A stretch of DNA of 64,000 nucleotides from an uncultured Oscillospiraceae bacterium (GTDB lineage Bacteria > Bacillota > Clostridia > Oscillospirales > Acutalibacteraceae). The notes beneath the pieces were generated by a model. It was not told the origin of the DNA. It saw only the letters and a list, made by a program, of their open reading frames with translations, and searched no databases. The stretch lies in NCBI GenBank assembly GCA_900544715.1, contig UQWL01000005.1:62001-126000 (forward strand), written 5' to 3'. Below are positions 42,898 to 50,729 of this stretch, in pieces. How positions within the stretch are numbered: the first letter of the stretch is position 1; each line of letters opens with the position of its first letter. The position numbers and the translations under genes are program-made.

Positions 42898-43416
42898 TTA
42901 CTTCACTGGTTTTGCCGCCAAGAACATAATCATGGAGCGGCCCTCAAGCTTGGCGGGTTTTTCCACACTGCTTTCCTCCTGGAGCTCTTCCGCAAAACGC
43001 TTCATGATCTCCAGTCCATTTTGAGGGTGCGCCATCTCGCGGCCACGGAACCGGATGGAAACCTTTACTTTGTTCCCCTCCTTCAGGAACCGTCTGGCAT
43101 GGCCGGCTTTGGTTTCAAAGTCGTGCTTGTCAATGTTCAATGACAGGCGGATTTCCTTGATCTCCACGATATGCTGATTTTTTCTTGCTTCCTTCTCCCG
43201 CTTAGCCTGCTCAAAGCGGTATTTCCCGTAATCCATAATCTTACATACGGGCGGCGTGGCCTGGGGAGCAATTTTTACAAGGTCAAGGTCCTTCTCCTCG
43301 GCGATACGCAGCGCTTCCCGCGCAGACATGATGCCAAGCTGCTCGCCTGTATCCGTGATGACTCGGATCTCCCGGTCACGGATTTGTTCATTGATCTGCA
43401 TGTCTTTGTTGCTAAT
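42898..43416 (-). CDS. infC: Translation initiation factor IF-3, ATT start
   Basis: A 172-residue IF-3. The N-domain has INEQIRDREIRVI and GEQLGIMSAREALRIAEEK, the linker DLVKIAPQATPPVCKIMDYG, and the C-domain contains IRLSLNIDKHDFETK and KVSIRFRGREM. GGAGGTGCTTGAAC lies directly before ATT at 43414-43416, which gives a start ISNKDMQINEQ; ATG at 43401 is too far from the site. An ATT start is a known device by which IF-3 limits its own synthesis. The longer frame upstream has no ribosome site. The leader holds an attenuator at 43478-43503. Confidence 0.96.
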   Translation of the reverse strand: MSNKDMQINEQIRDREIRVITDTGEQLGIMSAREALRIAEEKDLDLVKIAPQATPPVCKIMDYGKYRFEQAKREKEARKNQHIVEIKEIRLSLNIDKHDFETKAGHARRFLKEGNKVKVSIRFRGREMAHPQNGLEIMKRFAEELQEESSVEKPAKLEGRSMIMFLAAKPVK

Positions 43417-43477
43417 GTTCAAGCACCTCCAAAACCTGTTGGGCGCCGCCGGGATGCCGGCGAAGCCAAAATCAAAA

Positions 43478-43503
43478 AGCGCGGACAATCCTTCGTCCGC
43501 GCT
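43478..43503 (-). promoter_or_regulatory. Attenuator hairpin in the infC-rpmI-rplT leader
   Basis: On the minus strand AGCGCGGAC, eight bases, GTCCGCGCT, then TTTTTGATTTT. It is an intrinsic terminator between the promoter (43611-43639) and infC. This position fits the L20-leader class, in which L20 or ribosomal events favour premature termination. The leader is about 190 bases long. Confidence 0.8.
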
Positions 43504-43610
43504 CAACACACAAAAATAGGGGCTGTTTTGCCCTGCTTTCCGGTATTGACCTGACGCGGGCACTCCCGGCAGGTGAGAACGAAAGGCGTCCTTCTTTCTT
43601 GTACCGGAGT

Positions 43611-43639
43611 ATTATAACAGATGGGGAGAGCCCCGTCAA
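43611..43639 (-). promoter_or_regulatory. Sigma-A promoter of the infC operon
   Basis: TTGACG (43634-43639), 17-base spacer, perfect TATAAT (43611-43616). It may drive the whole block down to leuS, although internal promoters are likely. Confidence 0.85.
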
Positions 43640-43887
43640 GCCCCTGGTCTATCTTTTTTCATTCTTTGGCACTTTAGCAGCCTTTTTGCCACACGAAACG
43701 GCCCCGCACACTTCATATCATGAACGGGGCCGCTTCTATTCAGTTGTTATAAAATGCTTGACATCTATACTATAGCTTGTCCGGCCGGTCCTGTCAACTG
43801 TTTTGAATAGAAATTCTGCCGATTGCACTGATAAAATCTGCATTTTCACAAAAATCGATTGTAAATATCGCCTGCGCCTGATAAAAT
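43640..43887. other. Intergenic region left of the repeat-bounded element
   Basis: About 250 bases. It contains a GC-rich hairpin at 43699-43732 (CGGCCCCG with CGGGGCCG, 18-base loop), perhaps a remnant terminator. No gene is seen. Confidence 0.4.
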
Positions 43888-44413
43888 AGCTTCAAATAAA
43901 GTTTGAAGCCTCAGCCTGTCAAAAAAGTCAAATGGAAGAAAAAAGTGCACAAAAAGCCCCGTTGCGAATCGCCTACGTAACCAGCATCTAAATGTAGTGC
44001 GGAGCGCTGGCGGAAGGCCAAGGCAGCATTTGCAGCATCTGACGGTGGGCTCGTGAGGGGATTTGACCGCTACACATGCGTAGCATGGGGGCGGTCAAAC
44101 GAGCGCTCAAATTGTTTGAGCGTAGCGAGTTTTTGGGCGTCTCGCCGAACGGATTCGATCGTGCGTCAAAGCCTCCCGCTGCCGATGTGCCATGATTTAA
44201 CAGCCCCTTTTGCTTCCTTTTCCGGCCGAGCGGACAAGGATGGGCCCGCGCGGCCTGAGCGCATGCTTAACTTTTTGTTTTGATTAAAGTAATTTGCAAC
44301 CAACAGCATTAAAAATATTTTTTAGAAAACTTTTTCTAAATCATCTTTGTACATTTTGGCAAATTGATATACCTTTTTCGACAAGCTGTAGCTTCAAACA
44401 AAGTTTGAAGCCT
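43888..44413. mobile_element. Repeat-bounded 526-base element, possible MITE
   Basis: Both ends carry the same sequence in opposite orientation. Reading outward-in, each is a hairpin GCTTCAAA, five bases, TTTGAAGC, followed by a GACA[AG]GCTG and CTTTTT segment, about 31 of 40 positions alike. Inside are a 9-bp dyad TTTGACCGC/GCGGTCAAA (44062-44099) and an 8-bp hairpin CGCTCAAA/TTTGAGCG (44104-44122), plus a sequence like the palindromic repeat of 10964-10990. No transposase or convincing gene is present; one plus-strand frame at 44053-44283 lacks a ribosome site. No clear target-site duplication was found, so two independent hairpins are the alternative. Confidence 0.4.
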
Positions 44414-44473
44414 TAGAACATTGTATGGATCACAAAAAGATAACATATTAATAGCAGAGAGAGGTTCACTTTT

Positions 44474-45466
44474 ATGGAGACTATTTTTCATGTTTTGCTC
44501 ATTGCCGCCGTCATATGCCTTGTGCTTTTCCTTCTGGCCACAGCGGTCGGCGCCGTTTTTTTCAAGATGGTTCTGGTGCGGGAGAAAAGCCCCGGCGACC
44601 CGATGAACAAGAGCCATGTCACGCCGGAGGAGCTGGAGCGCTGGCGCAAGGCGGTCCGGGAGGGAAACGATTGGGTGGCCTCACACAAAACGCAGGAGGT
44701 TAACATCGCCTCCCACGACGGCCTCAGCCTGCACGGCCTACTGGTGCCCGCTGAGGGAGGCATGGAGCATAGCCGCAAATTTCTCCTCGCCATCCACGGC
44801 TACCGCAGCGGCCCAATGCGTGAATATTATTACATGCTGCCCTTCTACCACTCGCTCGGCTATCATGTGCTGATGCCGGATGACCGCGCGCATGGAAAAA
44901 GCGAGGGCAAGTATATCGGCTTCGGCTGGCTCGACCGGCTCGACTGTATCGCATGGGCCAATTACATCATTGATACTTACGGCGCGGATTGCGAAATTGT
45001 CCTCCAGGGGATCTCCATGGGCGCGGCAACGGTGATGAACGCCTCCGGCGAACCGCTTCCGCCCCAGGTGAAGGGGATCATTGAGGATTGCGGCTTCTCC
45101 ACTGCCAAAGGCGTTTTTGCCCACGAGGCAAAGCTGCGCTACAAGCTGCCCGCCTGGCCGCTGATTCCGGCGGCAAGCATGGTATGCGGGCTGGTGGCGG
45201 GCTACCGCTTTGCACAGGATGAGCCCGTCAGGCAGATTCAAAAGGCAAAGGTCCCCTTTCTCTTCATCCATGGCAGCCGGGACGATTTTGTGCCGACCCT
45301 GATGGTGCATGAGGTTTATGATGCGTGCCCAACCCGCAAGACGAAGCTCATCGTGGAGGGAGCCGCACACGCGATGGCCTACCTTGAGGATCGGGAGGGC
45401 TATGAAAAGGCGGTAAAGGCTTTTCTGGAAAGCGTGACCGCGCCAATGGAACTGCCGATTGAATAG
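44474..45466 (+). CDS. Membrane-anchored alpha/beta hydrolase
   Basis: A 330-residue protein. Residues 6-30 form a membrane helix (LLIAAVICLVLFLLATAVGAVFF). The hydrolase fold follows: FLLAIHGYRS as the oxyanion segment, MPDDRAHGKSEG, nucleophile serine in LQGISMGAAT, acid in FIHGSRDDFVP and histidine in EGAAHAMAY. This is the serine aminopeptidase/acyl hydrolase type common in Firmicutes. AGAGAGGTTCACTTTT precedes the ATG. It stands alone, followed by a strong terminator. The substrate is unknown; an esterase acting at the cell surface or inner face is likely. Confidence 0.88.
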   Translation: METIFHVLLIAAVICLVLFLLATAVGAVFFKMVLVREKSPGDPMNKSHVTPEELERWRKAVREGNDWVASHKTQEVNIASHDGLSLHGLLVPAEGGMEHSRKFLLAIHGYRSGPMREYYYMLPFYHSLGYHVLMPDDRAHGKSEGKYIGFGWLDRLDCIAWANYIIDTYGADCEIVLQGISMGAATVMNASGEPLPPQVKGIIEDCGFSTAKGVFAHEAKLRYKLPAWPLIPAASMVCGLVAGYRFAQDEPVRQIQKAKVPFLFIHGSRDDFVPTLMVHEVYDACPTRKTKLIVEGAAHAMAYLEDREGYEKAVKAFLESVTAPMELPIE

Positions 45467-45504
45467 TGTATATTGCGGTTCTTATCTGTTCTATGAATCG
45501 TTGA

Positions 45505-45540
45505 AGCGTGGCAGAGGTGAAAAACCGCCTCTGCCACGCT
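45505..45540. terminator. Terminator after the alpha/beta hydrolase gene
   Basis: AGCGTGGCAGAGG and CCTCTGCCACGCT, a 13-bp perfect stem, followed by TTCTTTTCTT. It separates two convergent genes. Confidence 0.88.
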
Positions 45541-45565
45541 TTCTTTTCTTCCACTTCTTCCGCTT

Positions 45566-46465
45566 TTAAAAGAACTTCAGCTGCGTATCCCCGTAGCCGA
45601 TCCGGCTCGCCCGCACGATATCCTGCATCTGATATAAAATGCCCGCCTCTTCACATGCCTTGGAAAACAGGCCCCATAGCTCCTTCGCCCGCCTGCTCAC
45701 ACAACGGTAATCACTGCGGTACTGCCGCTCATACTGCGCCCGCAGCCCTTCGCCCGGAAATAGCGCGTCGAGCTTTGAGAGATACCATTCCCTCTGGTTT
45801 TGCCGCAAGGTCATGCCAAAGGCCGGGTAGATAAATCTCGCGCCACACTGCGCCGCGCGCTGCACGATCCCCAGCACATTTTCAGGTGTATCCTCCAGAA
45901 ACGGCAGCACGGGCATCAGCAGAATTCCCGCAAACAGGCCCGACTCTGTCAATTCAGCAAGCGCATGAAACCGATCGGAGGAGGGCGGCGCGTTCGGCTC
46001 GATCTTCCGGCTGAGCGCATCGTCGCAGGTGGTGATGGTCAGCTTGCAGAGCACGGGCATCTCCGCCCGGATTTCCTGCAAAACATCGATATCACGGGTG
46101 ATGAGCGTGCTTTTGGTGGCGATTGCAGCGCCGAAGCCAAAGGCCGCGAGCAGCTCAAGCGCGTGGCGCGTAGCCAAAAGCTCGCGCTCATAGGGATTAT
46201 AGGGGTCGCTCATCGCGCCCGTCCCCACCACGCCGGGCTTTACCTTCCGCCGCAGGTCATCGCGCACAATTTGGAGCGCGTTTTCCTTGATACGTACCTG
46301 GTCAAAATGGTCGATGCGGTAGCAATCCGACCGGCTGTCGCAGTAGATACAGCCATGGCAGCAGCCGCGGTAAAGATTCATATTGTAATCCGTGCCGAAC
46401 CATTCACTGCTTTTCGTGCGTGTGACAATGGTTTTAGCGGGCACCGTTTCAATGGGCGGAAGCAT
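45566..46465 (-). CDS. SPL-family radical SAM protein
   Basis: A 299-residue radical SAM enzyme of the spore photoproduct lyase-like (Rv2578c) family. The cluster motif is YRGCCHGCIYCDSRSD near residue 33, then GTGAMSDPYNPYERE and ATKSTLITRDIDVL. The start MLPPIETVPAK at 46465 follows GGAAGGTGATCAAATA; the frame is open 58 codons further without a site. Members repair or modify nucleic acids or act in unknown pathways. It is convergent with the hydrolase gene and divergent from the secreted phosphatase gene. Confidence 0.87.
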   Translation of the reverse strand: MLPPIETVPAKTIVTRTKSSEWFGTDYNMNLYRGCCHGCIYCDSRSDCYRIDHFDQVRIKENALQIVRDDLRRKVKPGVVGTGAMSDPYNPYERELLATRHALELLAAFGFGAAIATKSTLITRDIDVLQEIRAEMPVLCKLTITTCDDALSRKIEPNAPPSSDRFHALAELTESGLFAGILLMPVLPFLEDTPENVLGIVQRAAQCGARFIYPAFGMTLRQNQREWYLSKLDALFPGEGLRAQYERQYRSDYRCVSRRAKELWGLFSKACEEAGILYQMQDIVRASRIGYGDTQLKFF

Positions 46466-46656
46466 TATTTGATCACCTTCCTTTGCTAAACGAAAAGTTG
46501 CCGTGTAAGGAAGCTGTTCTGGCGGGGCAAAAACAGCCTGCGAAAAATTTGAAGGGATTAAATTTTGTGTCTTTCTATGAAAGATGCTTGACAGCTGAAT
46601 AAAGAGAAAAGTAAAATGAATTGACTGATTCAGAAGCAAAAAGGGGGAAACGGTTC

Positions 46657-48123
46657 ATGCTACATCAATCATTTGGAAAAATGGCCTTGAGCATATTGCT
46701 TTCGGCAAACCTGTTATTTGCGCCTGTTTTACCGGCGGCATATGCAGCGGACAGCACTGATATAGTGGAACGAGTCGTTATCACTTTCCACGGCGACGCG
46801 CAGACGCAGCGCGGTATCAGCTGGTTTACCACAGAAAAAACACGTACTGACGTACAGGTGATGAAGGCCGCCGATTTTCAGGGTGCTTTTATCAAGCCTC
46901 TGTCCTATGAAGGGACTGCCCGTTATTACCGGGGACAGTATGCGCACCGCGTGATCCTCAATGGATTGGAGCCCGGCACAGAATATGTATATCGCGTGGG
47001 GGATAAGGAGCAAAATCTTTGGAGCAAAACGGGATCTTTTCAAACGGACGCTGGAAAAAACGGAGCGTTTTCCTTCCTGGCAATCGCGGATGTTCAGGCG
47101 GACACTGAAGAGAATTTCCAAAAGGCCAGCGAACTTCTCGATCAGGGATTCAAAACGGTGCCACACGCACAGTTTGTCGCCAACTTGGGTGATTTCGTCA
47201 ACAACTGCAATAATGAGCAATGGGATATGTATTTTCGTAATTTTGAGCGTCATCATCTGCGCACGACGCTCGCGCCCGTTTCCGGCAATCACGATGGTGT
47301 GCCAAGCTGGTTCCGGTATCAGTTCCCGGTGGCTGCCGCAGAGCCTTCGCTAGGGCTGACGGGAGACTATTATTCTTTTGATTATAGCAATGCACATTTC
47401 GCTGTGCTCAATACGAACGATATGTTCCCTATGACTAGCGCGCAGGTCAACTGGCTGCGCAACGATATGCGTGCATCAGATGCGGATTGGAAAATTGTCA
47501 TGATGCATCGCCCACTCTATTCCGCAGGAAAGAATTACAATAAACCGGATACCATGATCATGCACAACCGGTTGATTCCAGTTATGGATGAGCTTGGAAT
47601 TGACCTTGTGCTTTCTGGCCACGACCATATGTATTTTCGTACAAAGCAAATGAAGGGTGATCAGGCACAGGCAACAACTTATATCCAGGAAGTTTATAAC
47701 GGTGAAACAGTCGATTTTGCCGTTGATCCGGAGGGAACCACCTATATCCTGCCGAATACAGCCGGGACGAAACGGTACCCGGTTCATTCGGAGACCTTCC
47801 AGAAGATTCTGGATGCCGGAGAGGTTGTCACACAGCCGGGCCATCCTGTGTTCGCCGGGATCACGATCGAAGGCGATAAGCTCATTTACAATGCCTATGC
47901 CTATGATGTGGATGGGACAAAATCAGTGGAGCGTATTGACAGCTATGCAATTAAAAAAACGCTCAGCGATGAACCATCCGCACCGTTTGAGCCGGACTCG
48001 ACGGACTACTCCTCTCTCTGGAGACAGGATTTGAATAATCTGATTACACTCCTGATCCGCGCGGTAGCTGATTACTGTATTCTGATTCCGCAATTGATCC
48101 GCGACGCAATTATTAACAGGTAA
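46657..48123 (+). CDS. Secreted purple-acid-phosphatase-like metallophosphoesterase
   Basis: A 488-residue exported protein. The signal peptide is residues 1 to about 30 (basic start, ALSILLSANLLFAPVLPAAYA). A fibronectin-like PAP N-domain spans about 35-130, with LEPGTEYVYRVGD. The metallophosphoesterase core shows IADVQAD (143-149), NLGDF (177-181), SGNHDG (209-214), MMHRP (282-286) and GHDHMYFR (321-328). The last 60 residues are polar and then hydrophobic (LITLLIRAVADYCILIPQLI) and might associate with the membrane. AAGGGGGAAACGGTTC precedes the ATG at 46657. It probably releases phosphate from esters outside the cell. Confidence 0.92.
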   Translation: MLHQSFGKMALSILLSANLLFAPVLPAAYAADSTDIVERVVITFHGDAQTQRGISWFTTEKTRTDVQVMKAADFQGAFIKPLSYEGTARYYRGQYAHRVILNGLEPGTEYVYRVGDKEQNLWSKTGSFQTDAGKNGAFSFLAIADVQADTEENFQKASELLDQGFKTVPHAQFVANLGDFVNNCNNEQWDMYFRNFERHHLRTTLAPVSGNHDGVPSWFRYQFPVAAAEPSLGLTGDYYSFDYSNAHFAVLNTNDMFPMTSAQVNWLRNDMRASDADWKIVMMHRPLYSAGKNYNKPDTMIMHNRLIPVMDELGIDLVLSGHDHMYFRTKQMKGDQAQATTYIQEVYNGETVDFAVDPEGTTYILPNTAGTKRYPVHSETFQKILDAGEVVTQPGHPVFAGITIEGDKLIYNAYAYDVDGTKSVERIDSYAIKKTLSDEPSAPFEPDSTDYSSLWRQDLNNLITLLIRAVADYCILIPQLIRDAIINR

Positions 48124-48215
48124 AGGAAGAAACATCAATCAACAGATTAGTCGGCGCAGTCGTTTTGACTGCACCACTGCGCCGTTCACCTGTCAAAACA
48201 GATATCGCATTTTTG

Positions 48216-48416
48216 TTAAAATGTCAAAGGGAATTTTACAAAATTTATGAACCAGTTCTGCGTTCTTTGATTACTTGCATCGTGAAACAGGGGCAACAGC
48301 GGCCAAGCACTCCGCAGGAGCGCCCTGTAGCGGCATGCCAAGCAGCAGCCGCAATCTTTCGGATAATAAGCGCAATCGGAACAAACGACGCCACAGCAGA
48401 TGATGGCCGGCTCCAC
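48216..48416 (-). pseudogene. DUF3795-like cysteine-rich remnant
   Basis: A 66-codon frame starting with GTG after GAGG. Its first 25 residues, ICCGVVCSDCAYYPKDCGCC, look like the metal-binding start of DUF3795 proteins, but the rest lacks the further cysteines (CPIYDCC and HCGxC) expected from full-length members of about 100 residues. After the first 30 residues similarity fades, and alternative frames contain CCPC-like pieces, so a frameshift is likely. It lies 12 bases downstream of the zinc-ribbon gene on the same strand. A short functional peptide is possible but less likely than decay. Confidence 0.5.
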
Positions 48417-48428
48417 ACAGAAACTGCC

Positions 48429-48704
48429 TCAGGCTTGTCCCCCACTCTCCCACCGCTTGAGCGTGGGGAACCAGGCAAGCATCTGCCCGCGCGCCTGCTC
48501 CAAATCCGGATACATCCCCATATCCTGCCCGATTTTTACGCAGAAGTCGATCATTTCCTCCATCGTGCAATCCTGCTTGAATGCGCCGTTCTCATAGCAA
48601 TAGCAGCAATAATCCTCATTCCGGCTCCCATCCGCATTGGTTGCAAAGTGTGCTTCCTCCGTCATCGGCATTCCGCAGCTCTGGCAAAAAATTTTTTCAT
48701 CCAT
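48429..48704 (-). CDS. Zinc-ribbon domain protein
   Basis: A 91-residue protein with CQSCGMPMTEEAHFATNADG at the start and DYCCYCYENGAFKQDCTMEEM, forming a four-cysteine zinc ribbon of the zf-ribbon_2 type, which is usually found alone in small bacterial proteins. The C-terminus is helical (LEQARGQMLAWFPTLKRW). GGAAAGGACGATCATC precedes the ATG at 48704. It is followed by the DUF3795-like remnant and lies 63 bases after the WYL regulator gene, possibly in one transcript. Its function is unknown. Confidence 0.85.
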   Translation of the reverse strand: MDEKIFCQSCGMPMTEEAHFATNADGSRNEDYCCYCYENGAFKQDCTMEEMIDFCVKIGQDMGMYPDLEQARGQMLAWFPTLKRWESGGQA

Positions 48705-48767
48705 GATGATCGTCCTTTCCAATTGAGATTGCATTCAGGATAACAAAAATAAGCTGACATCTGCGTG

Positions 48768-49706
48768 TCATATATGATCGGATTCATAAAATGAAACAAT
48801 CTCCCGCGCACGGCGAAGCAATTTTTCACGCACCTGCGGCGGGCTGAGAACGCGGACGTTCGTGCCATATTGTAACAGCATGCTGTAGAGCCACTCCGCA
48901 TCCGGCACACAGGCCCGCACAGTTAAGCTGCCATCCTCCTCCTTGATGACAGTGCTGTGAGGGAATAGATCATACACCTGATAGGCCATCTGCGGTGCAA
49001 ACCGCAGCACGATCCGGAGAGGAGCCTGACCGCCCTCGTTTTCCATTTTCGGCCCGGTCTCCTCTCCCTCAGTGGAAAACAGGGCCGGATCAAAACCGCT
49101 GTGCAAAAGCTCCACTTCGTCCATCCGGCAGATTTTAAAGGTGCGCCTGGCGCCGCGTTTCTCGCACCAGGCGCGCAAATACCATCCCCCGCCCCGAAAC
49201 AGCAGCTTCATCGGCGCAACGGTGCGTTCGCTTCGTTCCCCCGCAGCGCTGTAATAAATGAAATGCAGCTTTTGGCGGCTCAGAATGGCATCCTTGAGGA
49301 GGTTAAATTTTTGCTTTTCCCCCTCATCGCTGCCCCAATCCCAGCCCCAATGGGAAAAATCCACCTCAATCCAATCCGCCCCCTGGCGGCGGAACAGGGT
49401 ATTCACCCGCTCGAGCACCTCTTCCCCGCCCGCATGTGTGGCGGCAATGCTTTGCAGCGCAAATAAAATCTCATCCTGCTCCCGCTCGGAAAGCAGGGAT
49501 TTATCCAGCACAAAATCGGGCAGGAGGCGCACGCCGCCGCCCCGCCCGCGGTTGCAATAAACCGGGATCCCCGCACCGGAGAGCAGGTCGATATCCCGGT
49601 AAATGGTGCGAACGGAAACCTCAAAACGCTCTGCGAGCGCGGCTGCCGTAACGCTGCCCTTCTCCAGCAGCAGGTAGATGATTTCGAATAGACGGTTGAT
49701 CTGCAT
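48768..49706 (-). CDS. YafY-type HTH-WYL transcriptional regulator
   Basis: A 312-residue regulator. The N-terminal HTH_11 winged helix (about residues 1-60) includes LAERFEVSVRTIYRDIDLLSGAGIPVY. The WYL domain follows: LHFIYYSAAGERSERTVAPMKL, FRGGGWYLRAWCEKR and RTFKICRMDEVEL. A WCX C-terminal domain closes it (ECHLLQYG-like, here YSMLLQYGTNVRVLSPPQVRE). GGGGGGAACGCG precedes the ATG at 49706. It probably represses itself and the zinc-ribbon gene; WYL domains often sense small ligands or nucleic acid. It is divergent from a GNAT gene. Confidence 0.92.
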   Translation of the reverse strand: MQINRLFEIIYLLLEKGSVTAAALAERFEVSVRTIYRDIDLLSGAGIPVYCNRGRGGGVRLLPDFVLDKSLLSEREQDEILFALQSIAATHAGGEEVLERVNTLFRRQGADWIEVDFSHWGWDWGSDEGEKQKFNLLKDAILSRQKLHFIYYSAAGERSERTVAPMKLLFRGGGWYLRAWCEKRGARRTFKICRMDEVELLHSGFDPALFSTEGEETGPKMENEGGQAPLRIVLRFAPQMAYQVYDLFPHSTVIKEEDGSLTVRACVPDAEWLYSMLLQYGTNVRVLSPPQVREKLLRRAREIVSFYESDHI

Positions 49707-49730
49707 CGCGTTCCCCCCTGATTGGTTATG

Positions 49731-49759
49731 AGTATAGCACAAATGTTCGACTATCACAA
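49731..49759 (-). promoter_or_regulatory. Promoter of the WYL regulator gene
   Basis: TTGTGA (49754-49759), 17-base spacer, TATACT (49731-49736), 25 bases before the start codon. Confidence 0.6.
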
Positions 49760-49916
49760 GCTTTTTGGCAATTTTGCACATTGCTTGGCTTTGGTAGCGA
49801 TTTAGATCCTGGCGAGATAAAATAAAAATAGTTGCAAGTTGGCTGCACCATGCAAAATAGGGCAATGCTTGCCATACTTTCTCATTCAACATTTATTTTC
49901 TGCAGGAGGTTGCTGT

Positions 49917-50486
49917 ATGACGATCCGATTTGCCAGCGTGGAAGACGCCGCTTCCTTGTTAAGGATATACGCTCAGTATATCAATACCGCAATTACTTTC
50001 GAATACGCACTGCCAACCGAGCAGGAATTTGCCCGCCGTATTGCTGAAATCTGTGCAGACTATCCATATCTTATTTGTGAGGAAGAAGGGCGGCCGATTG
50101 GTTATGCCTATGCACACAGGCAGATGGAACGGGCGGCTTATCAGTGGAATGTGGAATTATCCATCTATCTGGATCGCACTGCCACCTCAAAGGGAATTGG
50201 CCAGAGGCTTTACGCCGCGCTGATTGAACTTTTGAGATTGCAGGGGATTAAAACGGTATACGGCGGCGTGACACTCCCGAATATAAGGAGCGAAAGGCTC
50301 CACGAAAAGCTTGGCTTTCATCGCCTTGGAACCTATCATCACACGGGGTATAAATGCGGCGCATGGCACGATGTTGTTTGGTTTGAAAAAGCAATTGCGC
50401 CCTATCAGCCGGAGCCCCAGCCTATCATTCCAATGAACGAGATTCCAGAGGAAACAAAAAAGGATATCCTTGCAAAATACGCCTGA
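49917..50486 (+). CDS. GNAT acetyltransferase (phosphinothricin acetyltransferase-like)
   Basis: A 189-residue acetyltransferase. The acetyl-CoA loop is in KGIGQRLYAALIELLRLQG, preceded by WNVELSIYLD and followed by VTLPNIRSERLHEKLGFHRLGTY and HDVVWFEK. The pattern is that of the Pat/Bar and MddA group, which acetylates small amines such as phosphinothricin or methionine sulfoximine; the natural substrate is uncertain. GCAGGAGGTTGCTGT fixes the ATG at 49917. It is followed by an excellent terminator and is divergent from the WYL regulator gene. Confidence 0.9.
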   Translation: MTIRFASVEDAASLLRIYAQYINTAITFEYALPTEQEFARRIAEICADYPYLICEEEGRPIGYAYAHRQMERAAYQWNVELSIYLDRTATSKGIGQRLYAALIELLRLQGIKTVYGGVTLPNIRSERLHEKLGFHRLGTYHHTGYKCGAWHDVVWFEKAIAPYQPEPQPIIPMNEIPEETKKDILAKYA

Positions 50487-50503
50487 TTCCTGCTGAAATT
50501 TTT

Positions 50504-50550
50504 AAAGAGGGCCGCTGCAAAACGAAAAACATTTTGCAGCGGCCCTCTTT
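50504..50550 (+). terminator. Strong terminator after the GNAT gene
   Basis: AAAGAGGGCCGCTGCAAAA pairs perfectly with its complement over 19 bases around the loop CGAAAAACA, then CTAATG. It stops plus-strand transcription and, with a T-run on the other arm, probably also the minus-strand genes. Confidence 0.9.
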
Positions 50551-50587
50551 CTAATGCGCGAAAGCAAAACGGTTTGCGCTTCCTGCC

Positions 50588-50698
50588 CTACCCCAATCTC
50601 TTTTTGATCTCCCGTTTCACAGCATCCAAATCACTGTTACATAGAATGAGCAAAAAGGTATCCAGCTCTTCCGGCTCGACATGCATACCGGATGGCAT
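50588..50698 (-). CDS. Possible small protein of 36 residues
   Basis: MPSGMHVEPEELDTFLLILC, then a short acidic-basic helix ending in AVKREIKKRLG. AAAGGGAAATT lies before the ATG at 50698, which starts 31 bases after the beta-galactosidase stop on the same strand. The second half reads like an amphipathic helix of a normal protein, not random sequence. It could be a genuine small gene cotranscribed with the galactosidase. There is no family I recognise. Confidence 0.4.
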   Translation of the reverse strand: MPSGMHVEPEELDTFLLILCNSDLDAVKREIKKRLG

Positions 50699-50729
50699 AA
50701 TTTCCCTTTGGCAAGAGGCGATTCCTTTT

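Noticed and set aside
44053..44283. 76-codon plus-strand frame inside the repeat-bounded element
   Set aside because: No ribosome site; the sequence is made of the element's dyads. It is more likely part of a non-coding repeat.
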